NCBI GenBank assembly: GCA_936432065.2
Contig: OW386289.2
Span: 164,237,348 to 164,301,347 of the forward strand
Length of the DNA: 64,000 nt
Origin: Rutpela maculata
Taxonomy: Eukaryota; Arthropoda; Insecta; Coleoptera; Cerambycidae
Reading direction: 5' to 3'
Numbering within the stretch: position 1 is the first letter of the stretch; every line of letters begins with the position of its first letter. Below are positions 10,960-20,445 of the stretch, in pieces. The notes under the pieces were generated by a model. The model worked only from the letters and a program-made list of their open reading frames with translations, was not told the origin of the DNA and did not search any database. Both the position numbers and the translations under genes were made by a program.

Positions 10960-11190
10960 CGTGTACTGCGCTACACAATACTTTTAATCTTAAGCCTCTC
11001 TTTCATTAGGCAGGGGTTTTAACCTAAAACTAACTCTCGTCGCCACCAGACCGGACCCTCCCTGCCCAGCCTCACACCCACCCCGGCGATGTTCGCCGTG
11101 GTTGTTCGGCTGGCTCTGGGCCGGACCCCGGAATGGTACATTAATGTACCTTAAACATAAATAAATGCTTGTTGAGTTGAGTCAGTTGAG
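10960..11190 (+). mobile_element. GC-rich block with LINE-like 3' tail
   Basis: A sharply GC-rich patch (about 11040-11135, with ccctccctgcccagcctcac and gttgttcggctggctctggg) is followed by aaataaataaatgcttg and an irregular (TTGAG)n run at 11167-11190. A GC-rich 3' UTR ending in a short repeat tail is characteristic of some non-LTR retrotransposons. No coding sequence is attached. A host CpG patch is the alternative. Confidence 0.3.
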
Positions 11191-11536
11191 TGCATGTATC
11201 TCAATGCTCCAGTGAAGCAACGTGCAGCGCGGTGAGTACTTTAATAGGTGAAATCCATCTTGGGAAACAGCGATCTCTTCCCATCTTCTAGCGGCTTGTA
11301 TATCAGTGTATACGCGGAAGCTATGTAATTTCAAGACGAGGATTACGTAGTGGATATACAATCCTTTGGAGGGGATGTAAAGCAGGTGGTCCCTTATCCA
11401 TATTAAATGTTAGGCAAGTAAAAGATCCCTACTCTTCTTACGAGAAGAGATTCGGCAAAATTTCCAGGTTGGGGGTAGCTCGTCTCCTGGTGTCGGTGAT
11501 AGGCGCTGGTAGCGGAAATAGACCGACGTTAAATAA
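11191..11536. other. Short non-coding stretch
   Basis: No gene recognised. A donor-like gcgcg|gtgagtac occurs near 11232, after a 13-codon ATG frame (ATG at 11193), which is too short to call. Confidence 0.25.
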
Positions 11537-12250
11537 ATGGATAAAAAGAAAAAAGAAACAATGCAATGTGTGTTAATAATAACAGCTTTAAAATTATGTC
11601 AGTATTACATGGGTTTTGTCTTAAGTCTCCTCATGTTTATTATATATGTTAACGACTTATTCCATTTTAAGATATCTGAAAAATGTGCGGCTTATACAGA
11701 CGATACATCTCTGCTTTTCTCCGATCTCGCAATTGTAAATTTACTTCAGCTTTCAGACCAAACTGCATTACTGGCTAAAAACTGGTTCAGTACAGTAATA
11801 TGGCTATGAATGATAATGAACTCAAAGACTAACTTTTCCCCCCCGTATGGATATGGTAAAGCGTAGTTGTGTTGTCACTAGGTGTTGTCTTGGATGACAG
11901 ACTTAACTGGTTCTGTCATGTAGAACAACGCATGCTGCCAAACAATATATTTTTGATTCGTAATTTGGAAACATTTGCAGAAGCAGACACTTTAAAAACT
12001 TGTTTCTCATTATTTCATTCTCACATAAGTTATGCAGTTATTTTGTGGGGTTATTCTACTAATAGGCTAAAATTATTATCTGTCTGTCATAAGGCTTGGG
12101 GATCATCTTAGACCTGCCTTATTCAGACTCATCAAATCTGTCAAAAAGGTATTGATTACTTACTAACCTCTATAATGTTGTTCCAAATTACATGAACACT
12201 TTAAATTTTAACAACTTTTAGCGACAAACTAAGAAATTCATTTTATAGTT
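11537..12250 (+). pseudogene. LINE reverse transcriptase fragment (palm and thumb)
   Basis: The first open stretch reads LMFIIYVNDLFHF and then AAYTDDTSLLFSD (around 11628-11728), i.e. the RT block with the catalytic YADD box altered to YTDD. After a frameshift near 11812 comes LGVVLDDRLNW and YAVILWG (11875-12054), the conserved region after the palm. The N-terminal endonuclease and fingers are missing. The 3' UTR and tail continue at 12943-13113 on the far side of a repeat insertion, so this is one LINE split in two. The clade is probably Jockey/CR1-like but not resolved. Confidence 0.75.
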
Positions 12251-12256
12251 CTATTA

Positions 12257-12942
12257 CTTCCACGTCCAGTGGAAGTATAGTAACGACAAAAAAAAATTTT
12301 AAAATTTTTATTGTTCAAATAGGCTTAGAATGTCACGAAACGTCGAGATTTTAATTTTGAGCGAAAAAAAAATTTCTGTCTGTCTGTAACTTTTTTTGTG
12401 CGCACGTTTACTCCGTAACCGTTTGAGATATTCACTTAAAATTTGGTACACATATGTACTTTAACGAGATATAGAACTAGATTATATTTTTATCTTGTTC
12501 CGTCGAAGGATTGGTGGGTAAATTGGGGTAAATTTGGGGAAAATAGGTAAATCAAGCAGGTAAGAGTCCATAAAATTGGTATTTCGTATATACAAGAGAA
12601 GCTGAGGTCTCAAAAAAAAATTTGGCATTAGCCACCCCCATTACCACCCCCACCACATTATTAAAGGGGATGAAAAAAAATTGTGATTTAGGGTGGGTAC
12701 AAGAACCAGAAACCTTAACATGTTTTTTTACTTCATCCTCCCCCACTACCACCCCCTATCACCACCCCCACCCCGCTACCGATGTGGGGTATCGTTTTAT
12801 GGGTTTTTGGAAGAGGATTTCAAATATTATATTATTAAAGTTCCATAAACAATTATTTCCACATACAAAATTTTTTCGTTGTGAGTGACTTAGGTAAAAA
12901 ATCTGGATGTGGAAGTAGTGACTCCTTGGGCAGCGGTTTTTT
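12257..12942 (+). mobile_element. Dispersed repeat family copy 2 (full length)
   Basis: Runs from TTA|CTTCCACGTCCAGTGGAAG (a palindrome of 8-bp arms) to CTGGATGTGGAAGTAGTGA and gcagcggttttttt|TA. The interior has tgtctgtctg, gtgcgcacgtttactc, (ggggtaaat)n, and the alternating cacccccattaccaccccc block. It sits within the LINE whose parts are 11537-12250 and 12943-13113. Confidence 0.9.
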
Positions 12943-13113
12943 TATAGTGTAAATGAATATCGAGAATAAATAGACATGAATGTATGATGTAGAGCATGTT
13001 TACTGTATTTAATTTTTCTAAATGTTCTTTGGTGCTTTTTGTTTGTCGTTACTTATAGCTTGCATTTAGTATGTCTGTATGTAATGTAGACAATAAACTA
13101 TTTGATTTGATAG
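12943..13113 (+). mobile_element. LINE 3' UTR and tail (continuation of 11537-12250)
   Basis: Ends in gtagacaataaactatttgatttgat: an AATAAA signal followed by a short ATTTG(A) tail, a common end for Jockey-group LINEs. It directly follows the repeat inserted into the element. Confidence 0.5.
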
Positions 13114-13943
13114 TTAAGTTTGATAGTTGCTCTTAACTCAATGGACCACAATAGTCGTGACGTCATTCACGAGGAGGTTAATTTGAATTCCTTTCCATCC
13201 ACTCTTTGAAGCAAGCCTTATGTACATGTGCTTTAAGGGTCAAAATAAATTACTTAAAAATCTATCTAAGGATTGGTACGTTATTTTTCATATTTAACTA
13301 TTGAAACCTAACTACTAGTATAAAAATAGAGCTGGATTATAAGTTTTTTACATGTGGTAATCAATTTTCTCCACCGAAAATAAATAAAAAAATGTTTTCT
13401 AAATGGTTGTTTATGCGCATGCGTTCTACAAGTCTGGAAAATTATTGAGAACGTAGTTCCTGATTATTTCTTTGTGCTCTAACCTCAAAGCCTGTTTATT
13501 TATTATTTGAATTGCTTTCCATCAAAGATGTTTTAAAGATCTTTGCTTTCCATTATTTTATACTGTTATAGACTTTCGTCCTCTAACCAGGCCCCTGTAC
13601 CAAATTCACTGGCAGGCCCCCACGCCTAGGAGAAATTTGAAAAAAAAATTTTGTCCAGGTCTCTTAAACGAGCGAGAATTGCATTTACTAGCCTAACCGG
13701 GCCCAGGTAGGTACCACAGTACCTAATGACCCTCCCTTGTGGGGGCCTTTTGCCTCTAACCTCGTGTTTAAATGTTTATTTGTAAGTATTTTCACTTAGA
13801 AACGCAAATAAATAAAGAAATTACATATTGTATCATTTATTCAGCACTTATTTCTATTAAATATATATATATGATTAAAATAGTTTAAAATTGAACTGTC
13901 TAGTTAATACAACATATTCCATGAGCACGCTTCATTTGTTACG
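13114..13943. other. Non-coding stretch with a small inverted-repeat block
   Basis: No gene. Between 13575 and 13770, caggcccccacgcc (13613) and gtgggggccttttgcc (13739) are inverted copies, flanked by cctctaacc on both sides, suggesting a decayed MITE of about 190 bp. An (AT)n run lies at 13861-13872. Confidence 0.35.
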
Positions 13944-14176
13944 GTACGAACATGCCGAAGTTGATACGCAGCTATATAGAAGTTCAGACCGCAAATTCAG
14001 TAGATGCATCGAAGCCATCAATGTGTAAAACAAATCTATACATTTAAATATAACCGCACATACCGTCGATGCTAGCAGGGTGAACTGCTCCTAGTACAAA
14101 TTGATGGCTTTAATGCATCGACTGAAACTGCGGCCTGAACTTCTATAGCTGCGTAGCATCTTTGGCATGTTCGTAC
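13944..14176. repeat. Inverted repeat, arms about 82 bp, loop about 70 bp
   Basis: The plus-strand segment 13944-14025 (gtacgaacatgccgaagttg onward) recurs inverted at 14096-14176. The shared motifs gcagctata-tagaagttcag, gatgcat and gaagccatca align with only scattered mismatches. A transcript from either strand could fold into a long hairpin. It lies immediately downstream of the SWIM exon pair, beginning just after a GTAAGAGTA donor on the minus strand, so it would sit in the next intron. Confidence 0.75.
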
Positions 14177-14190
14177 TCTTACAGAAATAT

Positions 14191-14548
14191 TATAGTGTGC
14201 AAAGAGAGCCAGAGCAGCCATATGATGGCATAACCATACTCCCCTTGGACAAGTACATTCTGCATCGGTTATATTTTTATCGTTATTCAAAAATATCTGA
14301 AAACAATTAATTAGGTACATTTAAAGTAAAATATATGTATTTTTAAAAAAAGCACACACCTCTACTCTATAAATTCTATCTCTCATGCCAGCATGAACTT
14401 CTCCCTTAACAATCAGAACTTCAGGATCATAATCATTCCTTTCACGCGGCCCGCTTCGCGCTTCAACAGAACTTTCTGCCTTAACCATGAATGTTTCTTT
14501 ATACTTAAAAAATTGAGCAATCGCAGAAAAATGTAATTTTTGGACCAT
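14191..14548 (-). CDS. SWIM zinc-finger protein fragment, two exons
   Basis: Two minus-strand exons join cleanly. Exon A (14548-14360) encodes FMVKAESSVEAR, then GEVHAGMRDRIYRVE. A 63-bp intron with GT (14359-14358) and ttttcag (14297 end) follows. Exon B starts at 14296 and encodes ITDAECTCPRGVWLCHHMAA, then LALFAHYN. The CxC...CxH spacing (CTC...CHH) is the SWIM zinc finger, a nucleic-acid or protein-binding fold found in transposase-related and recombinase-associated proteins. Exon B probably ends at TCT|GTAAGAGTA near 14191. Both exons are open and the intron is intact, so this could be part of a live gene or a well-preserved duplicate. Exon A's upstream limit is uncertain. SWIM families in insects are often multicopy. 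Confidence 0.6.
14297..14359 (-). other. Intron of the SWIM gene fragment
   Basis: 63 bp, from GTGTGTGC to ttgttttcag on the minus strand. Removing it joins YRVE to IFLNND in frame, as expected for a real intron of typical small insect size. Confidence 0.6.
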
Positions 14549-16410
14549 TTTTGATATACAAACACGTTAAATACTGTAAAATCCTTGAAAGTTATAAAAG
14601 AAATAATCCCATCGACCTGTGTAGTATGTCAATGAATAATCCACTATTCATAACCTTAAACTTCAACCAGGAAAACAAATAAAAATAAGAAGATGGAGTT
14701 ATTCCCGACATACGTATTACGCGTGCGCAATAAACAATTAATTTCTGAAAAAATTTCAAGAGGACTTAAAAATTACAGTATTATTACAAGAAGGCGCAGC
14801 TTTTAAAGTTAAAACATTAGGATGATAATTCAATAGTTAAATATTCACAGATTTTCTGAAATTTCAAATTCAATTTTAACCAGAGTCTTATGTACAGTGG
14901 CGATAAGGTCGATGTGAGAAATAGGATGGAATAGTTAGAGTGGGAGTGAAACGTCACACTATTTTGGTCCATAATTCTGTAAAATCTCTACGATATATTA
15001 ACGCTATATAGTGTATAATCATATTCTAAAGCAACAAGACAAGGCATATAATTTAATCTGTTCAACAGCGAATATCTGCTCGTACATTTTTAATGTATTT
15101 TTAAAAGACGGCAAATTACTTGATTCATTAGAAAGGCACTTTCACAAATACGCAAGAAGGCTGTAAAATGAACTTTCTAAAAGATTGCAAAGTAAAGAAA
15201 ACTCCGCTTATGCTAATTTTATATTCAGATAATCATTAGGACATTCACCGCTATATAAAACCAGGCGACGAATTAATCTGAACTTTATAATTTTACCTTT
15301 CTTACTGAAATGGTCTGTATACTAGTTTCAAATCGCTACGTACGGTGTGAGAGATATAAGCAATGAAAGCGTCGAAACACAAATCAAACAATTTTTGAAT
15401 TTGATTGTGATCGACACAAGATTATCCATGGAGAATTTTCGGTTGATATATTCAAACAACTGTAATTCCATAAGAATATAATCTAAGGATTGATTAATGT
15501 TTTCTTTAAAAAAAGTACCAAGAATTTAATACCCTTTACAAGATTGACAATAAACTTGGACGCCAACAAAGAAAGTTTCAAGGAAGTTCTTCCTGTTTGG
15601 AAATATGAAAAATTTACAGTTCTATAAAAAGAAAATATGTTTTATACAACTAATATAAAAAGTTAAGGTGTAGCTTACAAAGTTCTAAATTAGGTAGTTT
15701 TCAACGGGGATATAAAAATAAATCTGAAACTTTTTTCCACTTTTATCGCTATTAATAATGGACGGAATTTCGCAACTAGTTTGAACTGGCTCAAAAGGTT
15801 TAGAAAAAACTGAGGTTAAAACGGGAAGCAACGGATTAATTTTAAACTCAAGTATTTGGTTACTGCGTGTTATTCAATCTAATTTTGGACTTAGAGCTTT
15901 TTCCGAAATGGGTACGTCACCATCAGTTTTACCTATCAACGATGGTAAACCAATACTATTAAGTGAAAATAATTAAAAAAAAAATTGAAAGTCTTTAAAC
16001 AAGATCGCGAAAAATTATGAAATAAAATTTCACCATCGCCCAATTTATTGAATCTTATTACCTAATCATAATTTTTGTAATTTTTTTTTGGCCATTACAA
16101 TAGCAATAATTATTATTTAATATTCCAATAAATACTGAGTGTTACCAAATGTAACATTGATACACGATCGCCTCGTAAAATTCCCCGAAACTATGTTAAA
16201 TATTAGGTCACGAATACCACGAAGATTGATGATTACAACATTTTTCAGCAAAGTTTGGATTGTTATGATTTTGACTCGACATTGAATAAAATAGATAAAG
16301 GTGCCACGCCATAACGAAGCGGGGAATTCTGTGAAAATGCCTCAATTTGTCTCTTTTCGGAACAATTAATTTGAAAACATTTCTTATCGCTTAACTAATC
16401 ATTAAATTAG
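14549..16410. other. AT-rich non-coding stretch with one dispersed repeat
   Basis: No gene. The segment 15975-16075 (aaaattgaa, aaaattatgaaataaaatttcacc, cttattacctaat) has a second copy at 33805-33905. Nothing else is recognised. Confidence 0.35.
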
Positions 16411-16526
16411 CTGGTGTCGTGTACATCAGCCGAAACTCCTGGGAAATCAAGAAGAAGGCCGGAATGGAACGTACATTACGCATCGGAGAACGAAGTGAAC
16501 CGAGAAAAACTCTTCCTAGCCTTTGA
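16411..16526 (+). CDS. Candidate terminal exon
   Basis: After AG at 16409-16410 a GC- and CpG-rich island of about 160 bp begins. With two leading bases the frame reads GVVYISRNSWEIKKKAGMER and ends at TGA 16524-16526 after 37 codons. A second frame stays open to 16716 (beginning LVSCTSAETPGK) but looks less protein-like. The two leading bases fit the single base left by the exon candidate at 6391-6500, so both could belong to one gene with an intron near 10 kb filled with repeats. The product is not recognised. Confidence 0.3.
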
Positions 16527-16849
16527 GTTACGGAATTTAGACAAGTGTTGGAATTTGTCGGGAAAGGATGTCGGATTCGAGGGAATAAAACGTAGCGTCA
16601 ATATTGATTTTATTCTCACAATATTTGACACATCTGTTCATTATGTTAGCGTGCCAGTCTATAATAATTATGTTATTGTCGATTTTTGCAGAAAGTACCT
16701 AAGCAATAATTTATAATTTTCAACTGCTGTATTTGAAAGCTTTTATTTTATGACGGAGTTTAGCCATAACTATTTCACCACTCAACTAGGACCTCACATA
16801 CAGACAACAACACAATAACCATTTCTTGCGACATTGCCTTCTGCCGTAA

Positions 16850-16922
16850 CTGAGACCCGAACTCAGGAGAAACAACAGCGACTAGAATTGTTATCTCACT
16901 CAACAGCGGACTAGCCCACTGC
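16850..16922 (-). repeat. tRNA-derived SINE-like sequence
   Basis: On the minus strand TGGGCTAGTCCGC (16918-16906) resembles Pol III box A, and CTGAGTTCGGGTCTC (16866-16852) resembles box B, with normal spacing. The tRNA fold is not intact. It resembles the SINE-like piece at 46207, whose box A is TGGGCTAGTGTG. Confidence 0.4.
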
Positions 16923-18001
16923 TGCCTTCTTTGTAATGTATTAAAACGTCACTAAAGATCCATACCCTAGCTCAAGATCCGTAAAGAAGTGGGTAACCTC
17001 GTAACTGCCGTCCCAAACCGCGTGACGTCATCTTTGTGCAGATTTGAATTTATCTTTTTGGTAAAGACGTTTATTGTTATTATTAATATAAGTACAAAAA
17101 ATATGAAATTAAAGAAAAATAAAAAAATAAGTAAGTATTTAATAAAAAAAAGTTTCATATTTTCAGGATTCGAACTCACTACGCCACATGTTAGGGTTCT
17201 GCACATAGCGTCCTGCACAAGTATACTTTGGCATCTAACAAAAAAATATTATTTATTTTTAAAGATTAACACTGGATTTTAATAATTTTTAACTGAATCT
17301 AAATTACAATGGTTCCTACCATTTGCACTCAAGTGATTCCGGTTATTATTGTTTATTAATATAATAAAAACATTCGTCGTAGACGAAGGTGTAACTAATT
17401 TGCTCTTCGGTAATGTAATGATACTTGCTTACAAAACAGTTTTATTTTAAAATATTTATTCCCAATGCTATTTTAAATCATTATTATCAACAGTGAAGAA
17501 AAATATCTGGCATATAGGATATTTCCTAGAAGTTTTGTTATTTTATATTTCTTCAGTGTTTTTTTTTTTAGAAACTGACTAAACGTGGTTTGTATTCGTA
17601 AAATTTTTTGAAACGGCAAATAGTTTACAGTTCAAATGTATGAAAATAACTTCAAATACGCGCAGTGACAGCAACTTCGTTAAATGGATTCAGATTTATT
17701 TAAAACTAGTAAGATCTGTGAGTCATTTGAAGAATACATTATTGTTTCATCGTGTATACTAACAAGATTACAATTACTTAAGAGTAAAAGGTTTTAAAAG
17801 ATGATTCAACATTTTATAAAGCATTCTTAAACCCGTTGTAAGGCTTGATAGTCTTATAGCTACTTCATTAAATCAAAGTCATTGAGGTATTTGTTAAATC
17901 CAAAAGGTTTTGTAAACAACAGTAAAACTGTTCCAAAACTGCAGTAAGAGGAAGTTCGAAGGATTTTATGATTCAGTTTTAAAGTCTTTCATACTCTATG
18001 T
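16923..18001. other. AT-rich stretch with a weak SINE-like box B
   Basis: At 17164-17178 the minus strand has GAGTTCGAATCCTG, a good Pol III box B, and GACGCTATGTGC is a poor box A (about 17213-17202), so a decayed SINE is possible. The reading frames at 16989-17282 look like noise. Nothing else is seen. Confidence 0.3.
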
Positions 18002-19000
18002 ACAGTGTGTCCCCGGATTGTGTTTGCGATAGGTGTAAAATCCCAAAAAAAAAATTAGTACGGCTTTCATTTTCTGCAGTCTCTGTCTGCTTGACGTAAA
18101 CTGGATTTTTACCAAATTTCAGTTAAAATGGGATCCAACTCGCGGAGTTAATCTAAGAAGAAAATAAAAGAAAATAAATCATTGTAGGTAAACTGGTCTT
18201 TCTGTTAATTTTACGGAAAAATTCTATTTGGATAAAATATTTGGCAGAGCCATATGCCAACTTTCATTGCATTTGACCAACAAAAAAAAAAAAATAATAT
18301 CTCCTGAAGAGATTAGAAGTTACAAAGAATTAAAATAAGGGTGGAATTATGTAGCAATTTAGGTGGGGTACATTTTGAATAGGTTTCTAGTTGAATCCGT
18401 TGAAATTGTCTATTTTGTTAAAAAATAAAAAGCTATTTACTTTAAGTAGTATTTTTTTTTGTTCAAATGCAATGGAAGAGGGCATATGGCTCTAAATTTC
18501 AATGCCAAATATTTTAGCCAAACAGAATTTTTCCGTAAAATTAACAGAAAGACCAGTTTACCCACAATGATTTATTTTGTTTTATTTTCTTCTTAGATTA
18601 ACTCCGCGAGTTAGATCCCATTTTAACTGAAATTTGGTAAAAATCCATTTTACGTCAAGCAGACCGAGACTGCAGAAATGAAACCAATTTTTTTAGAAGA
18701 TATTACTATTATTATTATTTTTTTTTCAAAAGCAATGAAAGTTGGCATATGGCTCTAACTTTCAATGCCAAATATTTTATCCAAATAGAATTTTTCCGTA
18801 AAATTAACAGAAAGACCAGTTTACCTACAATGATTTATTTTCTTCTTAGATTAACTCCGCGAGTTGGATCCCACTTTAACTGAAATTTGGCAAAAATCCA
18901 TTTTACGTCAAGCAGACCGAGACTGCAGAAAATGAAAGCAGTACTATTTTTTTTGTTGGTATTTTACACTTATCGCAAACACAATCCGGGGACACACTGT
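18002..19000. mobile_element. Foldback MITE with mariner-type ends
   Basis: The left end acagtgtgtccccggattg (18002) is inverted at the right end caatccggggacacactgt (18982-19000). The inverted arms extend about 280 bp (18002-18285 against about 18725-19000), sharing gcagacagagactgcag-like and ccaactcgcggagttaatct motifs. An extra, right-oriented copy of most of the arm lies at about 18470-18690, so the right arm is duplicated. There is no coding sequence. The termini match those after the three mariner-like transposase remnants (857, 42329, 60091), which suggests that a related transposase moved it. Confidence 0.85.
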
Positions 19001-19802
19001 GGAAAAACATTTGGCATCAGATAAATATAAATATCCTTTATAAAACCTTCATAAAGCAAGAATCAGGCTAAGCAGCATTAAAATTGTTCGTTGGGCACTC
19101 ACGGAAAGTTGAAATTCTTAAACTTTCAAGATATATCTTCAAAATATAATTCTTTCATAAATTATTTCTTCTATTTGCGTTTTATATCTAATCTGTGTAG
19201 ATTATAACGATCCCGGGAAAATCTACTTTCAAATTAAGTAAGTAGATTGCCTTTTTGATTTATGTATTTGGTAGTTGGAATACCAGTTACACCGGCCAAT
19301 TTAAAGTATTCAGTTTTTTTTTGATAAAGTCTCGATCAGAAAGAGGAAAGGGAAACTTAAGCACATGCCAAAAAATATTGGTTCTCGATATACTAAAATA
19401 AATGTTGATTTCATTTTATCCAAGGTATTTTAAAAAAATGTGGAATTAAAAGATTATTAACTTTATGTTTATACTTTATCTTTTATTTCATATTTAGTGC
19501 ACACATTTCCAAAAAAGATCATCGTTAGTAATTTCGTAGCAATACATTTAAATACGGAAAACTATTAAACATTCTTATTCTCCGCCATTATACAGACATA
19601 GCACAACAGCTATTGAATTCGGGCCCTCATAACATACGAATATGTAAAACCAGTTTTTTTCTGATTTCCTCATATTTCACTTCCTAAATCATTTCTTTAT
19701 GGGGCTACAAAAGTGTTACGAAATACGTTCCTTTGAGAACTTTATGAATTGAGGGGATATTGAATGACTTCTATTTGCGTGTTTCAATTTTTTTCTGAAT
19801 AG
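19001..19802. other. AT-rich non-coding stretch
   Basis: No gene or repeat recognised apart from the acceptor-like end at 19780-19802. Confidence 0.3.
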
Positions 19803-19925
19803 CTCTTTCTTAACGGCCTATTGCACCCCAGTGGCACCGATAGCAAGGAAGTACGGAAGGACCTTATTCAATCTAGCCTTGAATACGTCGAGCTTGTAAA
19901 CATGCCAAGTTTTGTTGGACGATAA
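19803..19925 (+). CDS. Candidate terminal exon
   Basis: A pyrimidine tract and AG (tttcaatttttttctgaatag, AG 19801-19802) open a 40-codon frame that starts LFLNGLLHPSGTDSKEVRKD and ends VNMPSFVGR with TAA at 19923-19925. Composition is less AT-biased than the flanks, and residues are mixed rather than the K/N/I/F bias of noise. No polyadenylation signal lies close by. The product is not recognised. Confidence 0.3.
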   Translation, partial: LFLNGLLHPSGTDSKEVRKDLIQSSLEYVELVNMPSFVGR

Positions 19926-20445
19926 AAGACTAAATAATTGTAAAGTGTAAGCGAAAATATAGAGTATTGTCTACTATTATTAGGAGGAATGCGATGAGTG
20001 ATACTTCATTAACACTTAAGAGCATATCAGACCATTTATATGCGAAAAAACGTTAAAACTGCTCAGAGGAATGTTGGAACCTTCTGTGGTAGAGTACATT
20101 ATTTTTATATTAACAATATATTACTTTATTGATATATAGCATTAATTATTATCTATATAAATTTATTAACAAGGAGACCATATCCTAATCAGTATTTTAG
20201 ATGTTTTGTGTAATTTGACAAAATCTTTATAGTACAATAGATTAGTAGGTAATATATACAAAAAAGAAGTTGAACCAATAATTGCAATGAATTCATTTAT
20301 AAGAGAATATAGTCCACTCATTATAATAACTATTATTTTTTTTACACACATCTGTTTTACACTTTAAAATTGTATGCTCTTCATTGCTTTGTCATATTTT
20401 TCTCTCTATATGTAACAAACGTCTATATACAATCACTCACAAAAA
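19926..20445. other. AT-rich stretch upstream of the LINE
   Basis: Non-coding. The last part may be the 5' UTR of the LINE that starts at 20446, whose 5' boundary I cannot place. Confidence 0.3.

Noticed and set aside
12552..12888. Pro/Thr-rich frames in the repeat (ITTPT...HHPHP)
   Set aside because: They are translations of the simple cacccc block of the dispersed repeat and recur in each copy with shifting frames.
12257..12942. Helitron interpretation of the dispersed repeat
   Set aside because: The palindrome near one end is suggestive, but neither orientation has a 5' TC and 3' CTRR end with insertion between A and T.
16989..17282. Overlapping long frames on both strands at 16967-17282
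   Set aside because: AT-rich, low-complexity residues (K, N, I, F runs) with no motif, best read as noise around a SINE-like piece.
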